From Pachypanchax playfairii (lineage: Eukaryota > Chordata > Actinopteri > Cyprinodontiformes > Aplocheilidae), in assembly GCA_006937955.1 (NCBI GenBank), contig SSNP01000041.1, positions 3,364,585 through 3,428,584 of the forward strand: a stretch of 64,000 nucleotides of DNA. The letters are read 5' to 3'. Made by a program: the position numbers and the translations under genes. Shown here one piece after another: positions 11,554 to 22,949 of the stretch. The first letter of the stretch is position 1. The number at the start of each line of letters is the position of its first letter. Under the pieces are notes generated by a model. It had not been told where the DNA came from, ran no database searches, and saw nothing but the letters and a program-made list of their open reading frames with translations.

Positions 11554-12597
11554 AAAGGAAGAGAAATTGTGGGAAAAAAACATTAAAACAAAATTTCATA
11601 GGGACATTTTTAATCATTATTAATCAAAACTGTAAGACCCTTTTGACATGACAACAAGAGTGAACATTAATCTGTTATAAACTAACATGAAACAGTTCAC
11701 CACTCTCACCTGTGGCAGGCTTTTTGTCTTTTGTTTATTTCATCAGTTTTTTTTTCATTTATTTACCATTTATTTAAACAATTAAAACAGATTAAGAACT
11801 ATTTCTTATTTTAAATATATCTGATCATAACTTCTCAAAAATCTAACTCACAAACGAATACACTGAACACATTTTAAAAACTGTGGTTGCATCTAGCACA
11901 TTTGAGAACTATCAGAAATGATAGCAGTTACTGTTTTTATAAATATATACAATCAGTGGATTATGTTTGACATTCTGAGTTTGTCTTGATTTGGGAACTC
12001 CAGCACCTAATTTTAGCATCATATACTGTTGTGTAATGTTTATGACTTGTAATGATTTGATAATTTTCTATTTGTTAAAACAAATGATTTGTTAAGTTAA
12101 TAAATGGTTTTGTTAATGAAAATACCCTGGAAATTTGGGAAAAAGCACAACTGCATGTATAGTTTTACAGTTCTAATCACCAAATAAATATTGTGGGTTT
12201 TTTTTCCTGTTTGTCAAGGAAAATATAAGAACTTGTGATTTTTTTTGTTTGTTTGTTTGTTTGTTTATTTGCACTTGACTAGTGACAGTACAGTAATTTC
12301 TGCATATTTTTCCATACAAGTGATGAATTATAAATCACAAAAAAAAAATCACTTGTTGCCCCCTTTTAAGTAAATTTTGGACATAGTAGAAGAAATGCAA
12401 CTCAGTTGTTCGTTAACTGTGTTTAACAGTATAAGGCTTATAAATCTATGCAAAGCAACAAAAATCCATTGTTTTGATGTCTTTGAATAGCAAATCATTA
12501 ACATATCAGTAAAAACACCCTCACAAAGTTTGTTAAAAACTTAACATCTTTAATTAACAAAATGTTTGGTATTTACAACAAGGTTTTTGCTGGATGG

Positions 12598-13369
12598 CTA
12601 AAATTCAGTGACTCTCCTAAAGGATCCAACGATGGCACAAGTGGCACACCAGTCACGGTACCTCCTGTACTCTCCAGGTTTCAGAAAGTACTGTCTGCCT
12701 CGGAAGTTGGGGTACTCGTAGAAGATCCAGTACCCATTCATAACATTACAAGAGTAGACATGGCGATGATGGAAACGATCAGATACACAAGGACAGTCAT
12801 CCATGAACTCCATCATGTGGCCACTGAAGTCGGGCTTCTCATAGATACGCATTCTGTAGGAGCCTCGATACTGTGTGACAAAGACACCTCAACAAATCAC
12901 CACATGTCCAACAAACATTTTATATAACAAGAGCATAGATTTAAAAATATGCTGTGTTTGTCAGTGTGGTGGGTGCCTTACCATTGGAATCACCCGGCAT
13001 GATCTGATGCTGCTGCTGAAGCCCATCCACCGCTGATAGTCAGGATACTCTCCCCTCCTCATGAAGTACTGGTGGCCCATGAAGTTGGGTCTCTCATAGA
13101 TCATGAAGCAGCCGCTCTCCACTCGGATGGAGTTGCAGCGGCTGAAGTACAAGTGAAGGTCTGTGCAGTCATTGCTGCACTCATAGCTCCGACCCTGGAA
13201 GTTCTTGTCCTCGTAAAAGATGATCTAGAGGAAGATATGGGTGCATCAAAAGCAAGAGTCAAACTTTGCTTCATTAGCTTTTTTCCAGTATTAATTGTGT
13301 AAATGTTTCTTGTTGCTAATTACAAATTTACTGTGAGCAGAGAGCACAAACAGTCCTTACCTTGCCCAT
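12598..13369 (-). CDS. Gamma-crystallin, intermediate M/S type, 174 residues
   Basis: Coding exons on the minus strand: 13369-13361 (MGK), 13224-12982 (first domain, IIFYEDKNFQGRSYECSND to CRVIPM) and 12870-12598 (second domain, YRGSYRMRIYEKPDFSG to GSFRRVTEF, stop TAG). All junctions are phase 0. It has 11 methionines and three tryptophans (QRWMG, YWIFYE, RDWCA). It is therefore less extreme than the M genes to the left and retains two of the conserved tryptophans they lack. A variant polyadenylation signal ATTAAA lies at 12554-12549. No good TATA box was found at the position seen in its neighbours; a weak TACAAAAAG occurs near 13413. Fish databases call such genes gamma-M2-like or gamma-MX; I do not choose. 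Confidence 0.94.
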
Positions 13370-13371
13370 GG

Positions 13372-14517
13372 TCGCTGTTGGAGAGATTTCCCATATTTTC
13401 AGGGCTTTTTGTACTACCTTTTGACAAACAAAGCTTTGTTATTCAAATTCACTTATGGTTATAACTAAAGGCCACTGGCACATGTTTACCTTTTTGTTAG
13501 AGCACAACATTGGTCAAAAATATGGATGTGCATTTAAAACAGAGATAAATATTTAACTGTTTTGGTGTTTTGACATGCATTGACAAAGGAAAAGACTAGT
13601 ATGGTATCCACACATCCAGTGAACAAAAGCTGCAGAACAATATGGAACAGCCCTTTTGCATTAAATATGTTGTGAAACAGAGCATGAAGCCATTTACTTT
13701 CTGTGCTGCTCTACCTGAGCAGCTACTGTATATGCAGTTAAGTTAGTGTAGATGTGCTGCCAGTCAGTACTGTAGACATAAAACTTTTATTAGGAGTCAT
13801 TTAGTACATTAATGCATGGATTAAAGTTTATTTCATAATACTGTAGTACATTTTTTGTAAAACTAAACAATGACTTTGACCTTACAGACCACAAATTTCT
13901 TGGTATGTCAAAGTCATACATGAGGTTGAGTATGGGTTCCTGCTTTTTGGACTTCGGTAGGATTTTACTCACCTCAATGTTAAACACAGTTTATGATTAT
14001 TTTTGGATTTTTTTTCTAATTCTTCTCAGTGGTAGGGTGGATATCTTCTGTTGGACGACTGGTGGTTTGATATACAAGTTATAAATTCAAGCATCTTTGG
14101 ACATGAACCCTAATTGCTGTTGTTTAAAAAAAGCCCTGAAGAAATGACAGGGTGCACTCGTGTGGCTGAAGCACTGTGCGGAGGCCAGCAAGAGAACAAA
14201 ACAGTAAATGTGTTTGAACACACTGAATTAATGTTTCAGATGTTCTCCTAATTGGATTATATTCAAGAACAAATACAAATCCCAAATACAACTTTTCCTC
14301 TGTAGCTAGATTTTACTATTTAATGATATAAAATTGGGCACAATTACATTAATATTTATCCCAAAAGCTAATATATTTTGAAATCTATTATTATCTGTGT
14401 TATTCAAGAATATCAGGACAGATTAGAATAATATGTCTGTATATAGAAAAGAATGTAATTAATTAAATATCAGTTTTCCAGAAGAATTTTGCTTTTGAAC
14501 ATTTTTTTTGTTTTCTT
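13372..14517. other. Spacer with no recognised feature
   Basis: AT-rich DNA upstream of the 12.6-13.4 kb crystallin. I see no exon, RNA gene or clear repeat in it. Confidence 0.5.
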
Positions 14518-15002
14518 TTAAAGCAGAACTAAGTAAGTTTTTTCACCTCAATAAATGTTTTCTAGAGTCCCTGTGGAGGTAAACAAGGACTTGGCGGGGT
14601 GATTCGTGGGTCCCTCCCCTCCCTCCGGGGTCTGTGTCCTGAAAGCAGCACTTGCAACTTTCAGTGGATCGGACCCGACTAATCTCGCGAGAACAAACCT
14701 GCTTTACGGCACTCACACTCACGTACATAAATACAAGCATGAAGCCCTTGTAGTTGTTAGCAACGCCACCTTTAGGAGCGCAAATATGACAATAATACTC
14801 ACCTGTCGAGACATTTTCTTGGTTTTGTTTTTCTTTCTTCTTGCAAAAGCGTTCTCTGCGCGTTGTTGTTGGGGGGGCGGCGGCGGGGTGGAGGGGGTGG
14901 GGGGGGGTCTGCGGCGGCGGTGGGGGAACGTTACGACAGTGAGCTTTCACAGGGGACCAGTAGGGGGAGAGCGAGAGCAAAACTTACTTAGTTCTGCTTT
15001 AA
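14518..15002. mobile_element. Small DNA transposon, TTAAAGCAG family, 485 bp
   Basis: Begins TTAAAGCAGAACTAAGTAAG and ends with its perfect reverse complement; the inverted ends match over 24 bases. The inside is unusually G+C-rich with long G runs (about 14870-14925) and has no transposase frame. The outer TTAA at both ends fits a TTAA target-site duplication, as in piggyBac, Kolobok and the T2 elements of Xenopus. Confidence 0.85.
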
Positions 15003-15320
15003 CAGATGATTTATCTCTTCATGTTATAATCCATAATTTGGCTCTGTTTTAAAATGATTGTTCTGACCCAGATTGTGTAACATATTGTCCGTCCAGTAAC
15101 ACAAAAACTATATAAGTCTTCCATCACAGACATCAGCTAATCCTAAATAGAAGAGGAGAAAAACGCTGGAATTGTTTTGTATGCCTAAAATTTTAATTAA
15201 ATTACAGTGTAAAAGCTTGATAAAAACACTAATGTAAAAAGTGTTTGGCTGGACATTAAAAATATGTTCATTCTTCCTTCATCTAATAATTTTAGGGTTA
15301 CTTTGTAAATGTAATTAAAA

Positions 15321-15922
15321 TTAAAGCTGCTATACTTAATTTGCATAACAAATTAGCTTAACAGGTTTTTTTTCATGCCCATTAAAAACGTTTTAACACA
15401 GCATGGAGAAAAATATGTTGTGAAAATTAAAAAAAAAAAAAAAGTGGTTCTTCCGTATTTGTCTAAAAACACCAACCAATCAAATGGTTCGGTACAAAAG
15501 GAATGATTGGACAGTCTCTCCAGCCATACTGACTTCCGCATTTATTTGGCTTCTGTGCTCCTAAAAAACTGAGACATACTACAGCAGCACACCACTGCTG
15601 GGAGTGTTCGCCGCTCTACCATGTCACAGCAGGAGAAACAGCCGCCGGCTGGTTCCACGTCAGGTTCAGGACAAAGTAACAATTAATGTCAGTTGTTCGT
15701 TGTTATATTGTTTTCACTTACCGGTGATTCCACCATGTTATGGTACTTGAATGAACTGCGGACCAGTGTCTTGCACTCTGTCGTCTTCTGGGGCTACGCG
15801 TGTTTCCAAACCTGGGGGGGGGGGCGTGGCTTAGGAATTCTACCTGACGGGAGGGGCGAGAGTTCTGTGTCTTTGTTGACAGTCTAAGCTAGGCAATTTG
15901 AAATCAGGAATATCAGCTTTAA
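15321..15922. mobile_element. Small DNA transposon, TTAAAGCTG family, copy 1, about 602 bp
   Basis: Starts TTAAAGCTGCTATACTTAAT and ends TATCAGCTTTAA. The whole element recurs in opposite orientation at 21924-22540, with shared blocks such as GGCTACGCGTGTTTCCAAAC and CGCCGCTCTACCATGTCACA. No intact transposase frame. A poly-A run at 15429-15443 and a G run near 15814 are inside it. Confidence 0.85.
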
Positions 15923-16069
15923 TGAATAACAAAAGGTGAGAAGTGAGTAATACATAAACTAAAAGATTAAAGTATTTTATTTCATCTGTTTACATTTACT
16001 GATTTCAGACGTTTCAGTTTTAATCTGTAATTCTTTTAACTGAACTGACTCTTGGTCTGACATCTCCTC

Positions 16070-16582
16070 AGTCGCGGTATCTGCAGAACTCACGAGGCCC
16101 TTTGTGGTAAATTCATCTGCTGTAGTTGGGCTGATTGTACAACAACCAGTAGACATCCATCATATAGCAGGAAGTGAAGTCAGACTTGCTGATCTAATCT
16201 TGGATCTGAGTTGTCCATCAGACATCTTGGAATGTTTGTAAAGCCTCAAGCTGCAGGAGCCAATATGCTGAAACCAAATCAAATACTGTTATTATTTTAT
16301 TCTTAACAAAAACAATTTGTGGGACAATTATTTGTCCAAGTTTAAAATCTAAGTTTTGAAGACTTACCTGAGAGATAATACAGTTGTTAATGCTAATTAC
16401 ACGCTGGTTATCAGGTAGTTTCCTCTCCTCTGATAGTACTGGTTGCCCATGTAGTTGCCCTCTTTTAGACTATGAAGCAGCTGCTCATCACCCTGATGGA
16501 GTTGCTTCTGTTGAAGCAGAAGTTTATGTCAGCACTGTCATGGCTGCACTCGTCAGCTGCCTTTTGAAGTCTCAGAAATCTG
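16070..16582 (-). pseudogene. Gamma-crystallin pseudogene
   Basis: Decayed crystallin exons 2 and 3 on the minus strand. The exon 2 relic (about 16582-16368) reads SYECSHDSADINFCF, then RSNSIRV and SCFIV followed by an in-frame stop where functional genes have CFMVYER; its gt donor survives. The exon 3 relic (16267 to about 16070) keeps its ag acceptor and opens HIGSCSLRLYKHS. After a frameshift it reads SDFTSCYMMDVYWLLYNQPN, then a stop, then PREFCRYRD. The start of exon 2 is damaged and no MGK exon was found upstream. Stops and frameshifts in both domains mean no lens protein can be made. It lies between the 12.6 and 17.4 kb genes in the same orientation, so it is a dead member of the tandem array. 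Confidence 0.9.
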
Positions 16583-16584
16583 CA

Positions 16585-17275
16585 AAAGCTAAAAATAAAG
16601 ATTTTTTTACAAAGAGTTTTAAGTTGTAAACAGAAGTGTGTAGGAAATTAGATCAAAACAACCTGGAGAGTTGAATTTTTTCCAATTAATCTGTTTGCAT
16701 CATTATGCAAAACTGGACACTGCAATCTATCAACCAAGCTACAGTGCTTTATAAAAAAAAGTGAAAGGGAAGCTTGGTGATTGCACAGCATGAACCATTG
16801 TCATTCAACTATATCTCACAGAGTCATGCTGGAGCAGGAGTTGTGGAAAGGGTAGGGGTCAAAGAAATCTGTTTATGTATAAAGGACTTTTGGAAGGTAA
16901 CAATTTATTGCTCTTTCCCCAGCACTTATCATCCAAGTGTCATTAAATAATATGTGCCCACTAAATACAATGTATGTGACAGTATCAACAAGATAAAATT
17001 GTTTTCTAGTGGATCCAACACGAGTGTTTCTGTGTGTTTCTGAGAATAAATAGTTTTAAAGAATGTTTGGAGTGGACAAGTTAAGGAAAACAGCAATGCC
17101 CAGTGCTTTTTTTGTATGTGATATGAGGAGAAAGTGCAGAAATTTGTTTTGTCAGTTCTTTTTTTGTTGTCAGTAAATTAGTCTTTTTTTATGTCTTCCG
17201 AACAAATGTCTCTCAATATTCTGAGTAGTATTTAAAAAGCCCGTGAAAGTACCAGAATGAAAATCAACTGATATT
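16585..17275. other. Spacer with no recognised feature
   Basis: AT-rich DNA between the pseudogene and the next crystallin. No exon or repeat family recognised, apart from a polyadenylation signal of the next gene at 17283-17278. Confidence 0.5.
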
Positions 17276-17352
17276 TTTTTATTATTTTTTTTTAATCTCA
17301 CTGTTAGTATATTGTGCTTTCTAGTTGACTATTATCAGCCTTCCAAAGCATG

Positions 17353-18899
17353 TTAGCTGTCCGTGATGCGTCTGATGGAGCCGACTCGAGCACTCCTGCT
17401 GCCCCACTCACTGAACCTCTTATACTCTCCTGGCCTGATCAGGTACATCCTGCCACGGTAGTTTGGGTGCTCATAGAAAAGCCAGTTGCCATTTATCACA
17501 TTGCAAGAGAATATGTCATTTCGATGGAAACGATCCATGACGCTAGGACAGTCATCCACCAGGTCCATCATCTGCCCTCCAAACTCTATCCTCTCATAGA
17601 GACGCATGTTGAACGATCCAGGCTCCTTGAATTAAATGAAGGAGACATGAGTTAATGTCACATTCTTAGAGAAACATACAATATATAACATTTCACATTT
17701 GTTGTTTAGCATGTTTTAATAACCCATGTGTACATGAATGAAAGACAAGGACTTTGGCTGAAGTGATTTTAATAGATAACTGCTTAACCACTTAATCTAA
17801 AACAGAGTCAAAATAAAGACTGGTGATGAACAACTTTTTCCAGCTGGACACAAACCAAAACAGACTGTTAGAAAAATTAATTAGCTTAATTAGCTTGTAT
17901 ATTTCTGGACTACTTGGGCTTCAGCTGTGCAGAACAGATCTTTAAACAGCGATAAGAGATCGGTTTGTGGTAACAATTTCTTAAATTTATTTTAAAAGAG
18001 CGATTTAGCAGAAATAACCACAAAAATCACTTTTTGGGAAAAGAATAAGGCAAATTTAGAGAGAGGAGAGCAGTTCATCATTCTCAATGTTACAACTATC
18101 CTACACACATACAAACAATTAATATTATCATTAGTATTCATGAAAAACCATGAACACATCAAACCTTTTTTATTTTTTCACTTGCACATAACCAACAATA
18201 ACAGTGTTGATTTTATCAAGTTTTTTTCCAGGTTAGTTCCAGGTCTGATATAAGCAGACCACTGCTCTGTTCAGTATGTCACTTGCCATAAACAACACTC
18301 ACAAATTCATTAGTGTCAAAAAAGAAATGTAATATAATGATGTTTTTAAACATTTTCTTTAAAAAATGACATTTGGAGATGTTTTTGTGAAAGATTCAAT
18401 GAATGGAAATTGGACTCCATTATTCAGGATATGTTTTTTCTTCTACCACCACCATCTATTGGAAAACTTCTTTGTATTATACTGGGCAAATTCCTGCCCC
18501 AGTTGATAATAAATGTTTATCTACTCTGTCAGTGCAGCAGCTCACCGTGTGGATGAGGCGACAGGAGCTGACTGAGTTGTTGACACCTGTCCAGTGAAGA
18601 ACATCAGGATACTCTCCTTTCCTCAGATAGTACTGGTTCCCACTGTAGTTGGGATTCTCATATATCATGAAACAGCCGTTTTCCACCCTGATGGATGTAC
18701 AACGGCTTAGGTTGCTCAGCAGGTCAGCACAATCATTGGAGCACTCAAAATGCTGTCCAGAGAAATCCTTGTCCTCATAAAAGATGATCTAAATATGGAG
18801 GAAACATACTTTTACCAACAGTTCAACTAAAAAACAAACTGAAATTTCAGTTTGAAAAAGGTATTTTTGTAAAAGTATCTACATATTTACCTTCCCCAT
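17353..18899 (-). CDS. Gamma-crystallin, divergent type, 174 residues
   Basis: Coding exons on the minus strand: 18899-18891 (ATG GGG AAG, MGK), 18788-18546 (first domain, IIFYEDKDFSGQHFECSND to CRLIHT) and 17625-17353 (second domain, EPGSFNMRLYERIEFGG to GSIRRITDS). All junctions are phase 0. Three tryptophans are kept (LHWTG, NWLFYE, SEWGS). Methionine content is modest. Several usually constant positions differ: FSGQHFE for FQGRSYE in the first Greek key, and EPGSF rather than HRGSF at the linker. The second intron is about 920 bases, the longest in the cluster. Minus-strand AATAAA at 17283-17278; TATATA about 75 bases upstream of the ATG. It is an intact but diverged paralogue. Confidence 0.93.
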
Positions 18900-18971
18900 G
18901 TTGTCTGCTTCATCTGTCCTGTACGAAGCTCTGTGTGATCATCCAGCTCTCTAAAGACTCCAACCTGTTAC

Positions 18972-18978
18972 ATATATA
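18972..18978 (-). promoter_or_regulatory. TATA-like box of the 17.4-18.9 kb crystallin
   Basis: TATATAT on the minus strand, about 75 bases upstream of the ATG at 18899, at the spacing seen for the other cluster promoters. Confidence 0.6.
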
Positions 18979-18984
18979 GTGAAT

Positions 18985-19528
18985 GTGAAATGCAGACTCT
19001 GCATGTGGTATTCACATTGTTGTAGCCAGGAATCTTTAGCGTTTGTGCAGTCGTGTTGTCCTAGGTGGATGTTTTGGAGTTGTATATGTATTTACATATT
19101 GGAACTGACTGGGAAGTTTTTGATATTTAGCTGTTTAACTACTAGTTTAATCTCTCACTGAAATAACCAAATTATTTATCTTTTCATGTTTCATTAATGA
19201 TTTAACTGCATAAAACAAATTAGCAGAAATTTTAAGCAATGGCGTGAATTTAAATTTCTTAAACAATGAGGCGACATCCCAAACCTGTGTGTGAATAAGC
19301 TGGTGACCAGCATGAGGAGCCACGCTGCTCTGGCTCTGCAACGGAGGCAGTAGCAGAATAAGCTGTTTGGCATTGGTAGAGAAGATCCAGGAAATGCCTG
19401 ATGGAACCCGTCCTAGAGCTTAATTCCACATTCCTCACTGAAGCTCCTATACATGCTCCTTAATAGAAGGTTGTGAGTTTTTGACTCCTCTGTGTAAGCC
19501 AGAATCAGTTTAAAGTATAATTTACACC
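18985..19528. other. Spacer with no recognised feature
   Basis: DNA upstream of the 17.4-18.9 kb crystallin promoter; no exon or repeat family recognised. Confidence 0.45.
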
Positions 19529-19740
19529 AGGTGTCTCCAACCCTGGTCCTCGAGAGCAACCCGAGTCCTCCAGATAGTTTTAGATGTATCCCTGCTCCAA
19601 CACAGCTGAATCAATGAGCTGAATTACCTCTTCACCATGCCATCAAGTTTGGCAAAGGCCTGCTAATGAGCCATTCATTCATGACCGTTGGAGATAGACA
19701 CTAGCTCGCCGCGACCCTGAACAGGAATAAGTAGGTATAA
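19529..19740. mobile_element. hAT-type element half joined to a retroelement tail
   Basis: TCTCCAACCCTGGTCCTCGA and CCCTGCTCCAACACAGCTGA are landmarks of a common palindromic hAT-like element in fish; only the left half is present. It runs into a short retroelement tail (CGCGACCCTGAACAGGAATA). The family is recalled, not searched. Confidence 0.55.
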
Positions 19741-19879
19741 AAAATGTCTGACTAGTGACAAGGACTTTGTCTTAGTAGGTGAAGCTACACAGAGAATAAA
19801 ACAAAGTAGGAAAAACAAACAAGAACCAGCAAAATTTACATAACTAAACCATTCATGCTACAATGCAATACTGTATAGA

Positions 19880-20515
19880 GAGTTTTACTGGGACTTATTC
19901 AATGGGCAGTGGGGAAGAAACTGTTCCTGTGGTGGTCCTGGTCCTGATGGATCAAAGCTTCTACCAGGAAGGTCTGAAAGATTTTATAGGATGAGAGGAA
20001 TCAGCCACAATCTTCCTGCATGCTTACAGAACCCTGGAAGTGTACAGGTCCTGGAGGTGTACAGGTCCTGGAGGTGTACAGGTCCTGGAGGGAAGAAAGG
20101 TTGCAGCCAATCACCTTCTCAGCAGAGTGGATGATACGCTGTAGTCGACTGTTGTCCTTGGCTGAAGCTGCAGTGTTCCAGGTGGTGAAGGAGGAGGTGA
20201 GGATGGACTCAATGATGGAGGTGTAGAAATTCACCATCATCGATGTCGGGATGTCAGGTTGAACTTGGTTGAAATCCTTCAGTTGTCACAGGAAGTACAT
20301 CCTCTGGTGAGAGAGCTAATGTTCATCTTCCACTTAAGGGTCTGAGAGATGATGGTGCCCACGAAGCAGAAGAACTCCACTGTGTCCACTGAACACTCTC
20401 AGAGAGTGGTGGTGGGGACGTTGGGGGCTGGGACAGCTGTTGATGAACGGGAAGAAGAGGAGAAAGAACGCAGCCTTGAGGTGATCCAGTGCTGAAAACT
20501 GGCAAACACAAGGAG
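19880..20515 (-). mobile_element. L2/Maui-type LINE fragment
   Basis: Minus-strand frames resemble the end of an L2-clade reverse transcriptase: STGSPQGCVLSPLL in one piece (20511-20323) and VNFYTSIIESILTSSFTTWN with RLQRIIHSAEKVIGC and LQDLYTSR in another (20240-20001). The two pieces are in different frames, so the copy is dead. A 19-base unit containing GTACAGGTCCTGGAG is repeated in tandem at about 20040-20090. Confidence 0.75.
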
Positions 20516-20756
20516 GGATCTTTTAGTTCTAGGGTTTTGAGTTTGTTTTATTTTTTGTCAAGCATTTCCTGTGATTTTATTTTGTAAGGTTTTAGTGTTT
20601 CTTGTATCTTTTCCTATTCTATAGCCAGTTTGAGTTTAGTTTATTTTACATGAGGTTTTGAAATGAGTATATTAGGTCTTAAATTTCTGATCTGATTATT
20701 TTTGTTTTTCTTCAGACAAATATAAGGATATTTCTTTACCTTGACATGTTTCAACT

Positions 20757-20965
20757 GTTGCACAACGACTCACAAATCAGCTGAACAGCATTGACACCAC
20801 CAGAAACATCAAATTTACACATGAAAAACAAACCAACAGCACCATGGCATTTTTGGACATAAACATCAAACTCAAAGAAAACATAAACATAAAAATCAAG
20901 AACCACAGGAAACCAACACACACAGATCAGTATCTACATCTGAACTCCCCACAATACGCTGCTTC
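20757..20965 (+). mobile_element. Penelope-like retroelement fragment
   Basis: A plus-strand frame reads NIKFTHEKQTNSTMAFLDIN and later KNHRKPTHTDQYLHLNS. The pattern FTHE, FLD and RKPTHTDQYL matches the reverse transcriptase of Penelope-like elements as I know the family. Only about 60 codons remain. Confidence 0.7.
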
Positions 20966-21923
20966 ACCAGCCATCATCCCTTCAGTAATCACCAGTCCTC
21001 CATTTCTTCTGTTCCTTGTCAGTGTGTTTTATCTCAGTTTCCTGTTTCCAGTGTCTCGCTGTTTTGCCTTGATCTCTGGGAGTTTGCTGTTTTATTGCCA
21101 CGTAAGAATTTGCTTTTCTTTATTTAAAGTATTGAATTGTTTAGTTCAATTCCTGTATCGCCCGAATTTACCTGCAATTGAGTTAATTTAACTACAAAGC
21201 CCATAAGACATGGGTGAAAAAAATACTTTCTCGAGTGCATGAGATAACAACAGGTATGTGCACAAGAAAGTATTTTTTTATTCATCTGTGTCCTGTTAGG
21301 CGCTCCACAACACTTAGAATTTAATGCCTCATTTTCTGTGCTATTTAGATCAACAATGGCTATATGCTTAGCAGCAGACTTATTCAGTTCAGGCAAATAT
21401 TACTTGTGATATATTAAGATGTGTATGCATTTATTCACACATGGCACTGTGCTTATTAAAAGCTGAAATGCTCAGGTCGTACTTGCACTGTGTGAACGAT
21501 GCAACCAGGAAGTAAAACTTTCTCAAGACGATGCTAAAACACAGGGGGATTGTTTTTTAGCTTATGGCAGAAATGAAAATTAGATGTGAGCAAATGCTAC
21601 TGTTATGTTTATAAGTAACTTCAACAGGGAGACACCTGGACACATGAAGAACAGAAGACACCTGGATGGAGGAGAGCAAAAAAAACCTGCAAGAGGGAGC
21701 TAAAATCTAAACCAGGGGTTCTTCCTTTTTTAGAGAAAAAATACTTGTCTTTATCTGTTTATATAGTCTGTTACCACTGATCGTTTTATGCTGACTGTTG
21801 GTAGTCAAACCAGCGAGGTCCATTCAGTTATTATTTTGAAACTCCAATTAAACCTTTTTTTGAATATTTTTGATTCAGTCCTCTCATTTGGATTTTTGCT
21901 CCAACACTCAAAAAAAGAATATG
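20966..21923. other. Spacer with no recognised gene
   Basis: AT-rich DNA after the Penelope-like fragment. Some of it may be the remainder of old retroelements, but I could not identify a family. Confidence 0.4.
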
Positions 21924-22540
21924 TTAAAGGTGACATACTTGATTTCAAATTGCCTAGCTTAGAATGTCAACAAATGTCAACAATGTCACAGAACTCTCAG
22001 CCCCTCCCGTCAGGTAGAATTCCTAAGCCATGCCCCCCCCAGGTTTGGAAACACGCGTAGCCCCAGAAGACGACCAAGTGCAAGACACTTGTCCGCAGTT
22101 CATTCAAGTACCGTAACATGACAGAATCACCTGTAAGTGAAAACAATATAACAACAAACAACTGACATTAATTGTTACTTTGTCCTGAACCTGACGTGGA
22201 ACCAGCCGGCGGCTGTTTCTCCTGCTGTGACATGGTAGAGCGGCGAACACTCCCAGCAGTGGTGTGCTGCGGTAATATGTCTCAGTTTTTTAGGAGCACA
22301 GAAACCAAATAAATGTGGAAGTCTGTATGTCTGGAGAGACTGTCCAATCATTCCTTTTGGACCGAACCATTTGATTGGTTGATGTTTTTAGACAAATATG
22401 GGAGAACCACTTTTTTTTTTTCATTTTTCTTTTAATCTTCACAACATATTTTTCTCCATGCTGTGTCAAAACGATTTTAATGGGCATGAAAAAAATATGT
22501 TAAGCTAATTTTTTATGCAAATTAAGGATAGCAGCTTTAA
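21924..22540. mobile_element. Small DNA transposon, TTAAAGCTG family, copy 2, about 617 bp
   Basis: Reverse-orientation relative of 15321-15922. It starts TTAAAGGTGACATACTTGAT and ends GATAGCAGCTTTAA. Together the two copies form a widely spaced inverted repeat around the crystallin pseudogene and the 17.4 kb gene. No intact transposase frame. Confidence 0.85.
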
Positions 22541-22949
22541 ATCAGAAGGAAAAAAATCCACTGTTGTGAGTTATTTTCATGAAAGCATTGTCCCCCTTCT
22601 ATTAGATCATAAATGTTGAATTTTATTTTTCGCAACTATCGAATTAGATGTTACAAAACTGAAGCACAAGAATCCAGGTACCTGCAGTACAGTCTACAGT
22701 GTCAACATGTATAAATTAAACGCTTCTGTTATGAACAGATTAAAGTAACAGAAGTTTTATTTTATATTTCAACAAGCCAATAGGTTGAACATTTATTCAC
22801 GGACCACCTCCCCCGAGAAAAAAGTTTATATTAGCTTAATTTATCAGGTTATTTAGAATAACATTTTCTTTTATGTCGGGGTCAAGCGTTAAAACTTTAT
22901 TTCGTCAAAGTTAACATTATTTTCAAAGGAATCCGACGTTAGCAAAAGA
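22541..22949. other. Spacer downstream of the last crystallin
   Basis: About 400 bases with no recognised repeat. It contains a minus-strand AATAAA (22901-22896), 49 bases past the stop codon of the gene at 22950, which is the likely polyadenylation signal. Confidence 0.5.

Larger units (their letters stand above)
10360..12548. other. Intergenic spacer between minus-strand crystallins
   Basis: About 2.2 kb, AT-rich. It includes the retroelement tail and ATGG array at 11300-11553. I see no exon elsewhere in it. Confidence 0.55.

Noticed and set aside
11287..11623. Long open frames across the GGAT array on both strands
   Set aside because: They are forced by an uninterrupted four-base repeat (WMDG and SIHP reading) and have no unique coding sequence.
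15693..15887. Small frame at 15.7 kb as a gene
   Set aside because: Lies inside a repeated DNA element and is not open in the second copy at 21.9-22.5 kb.
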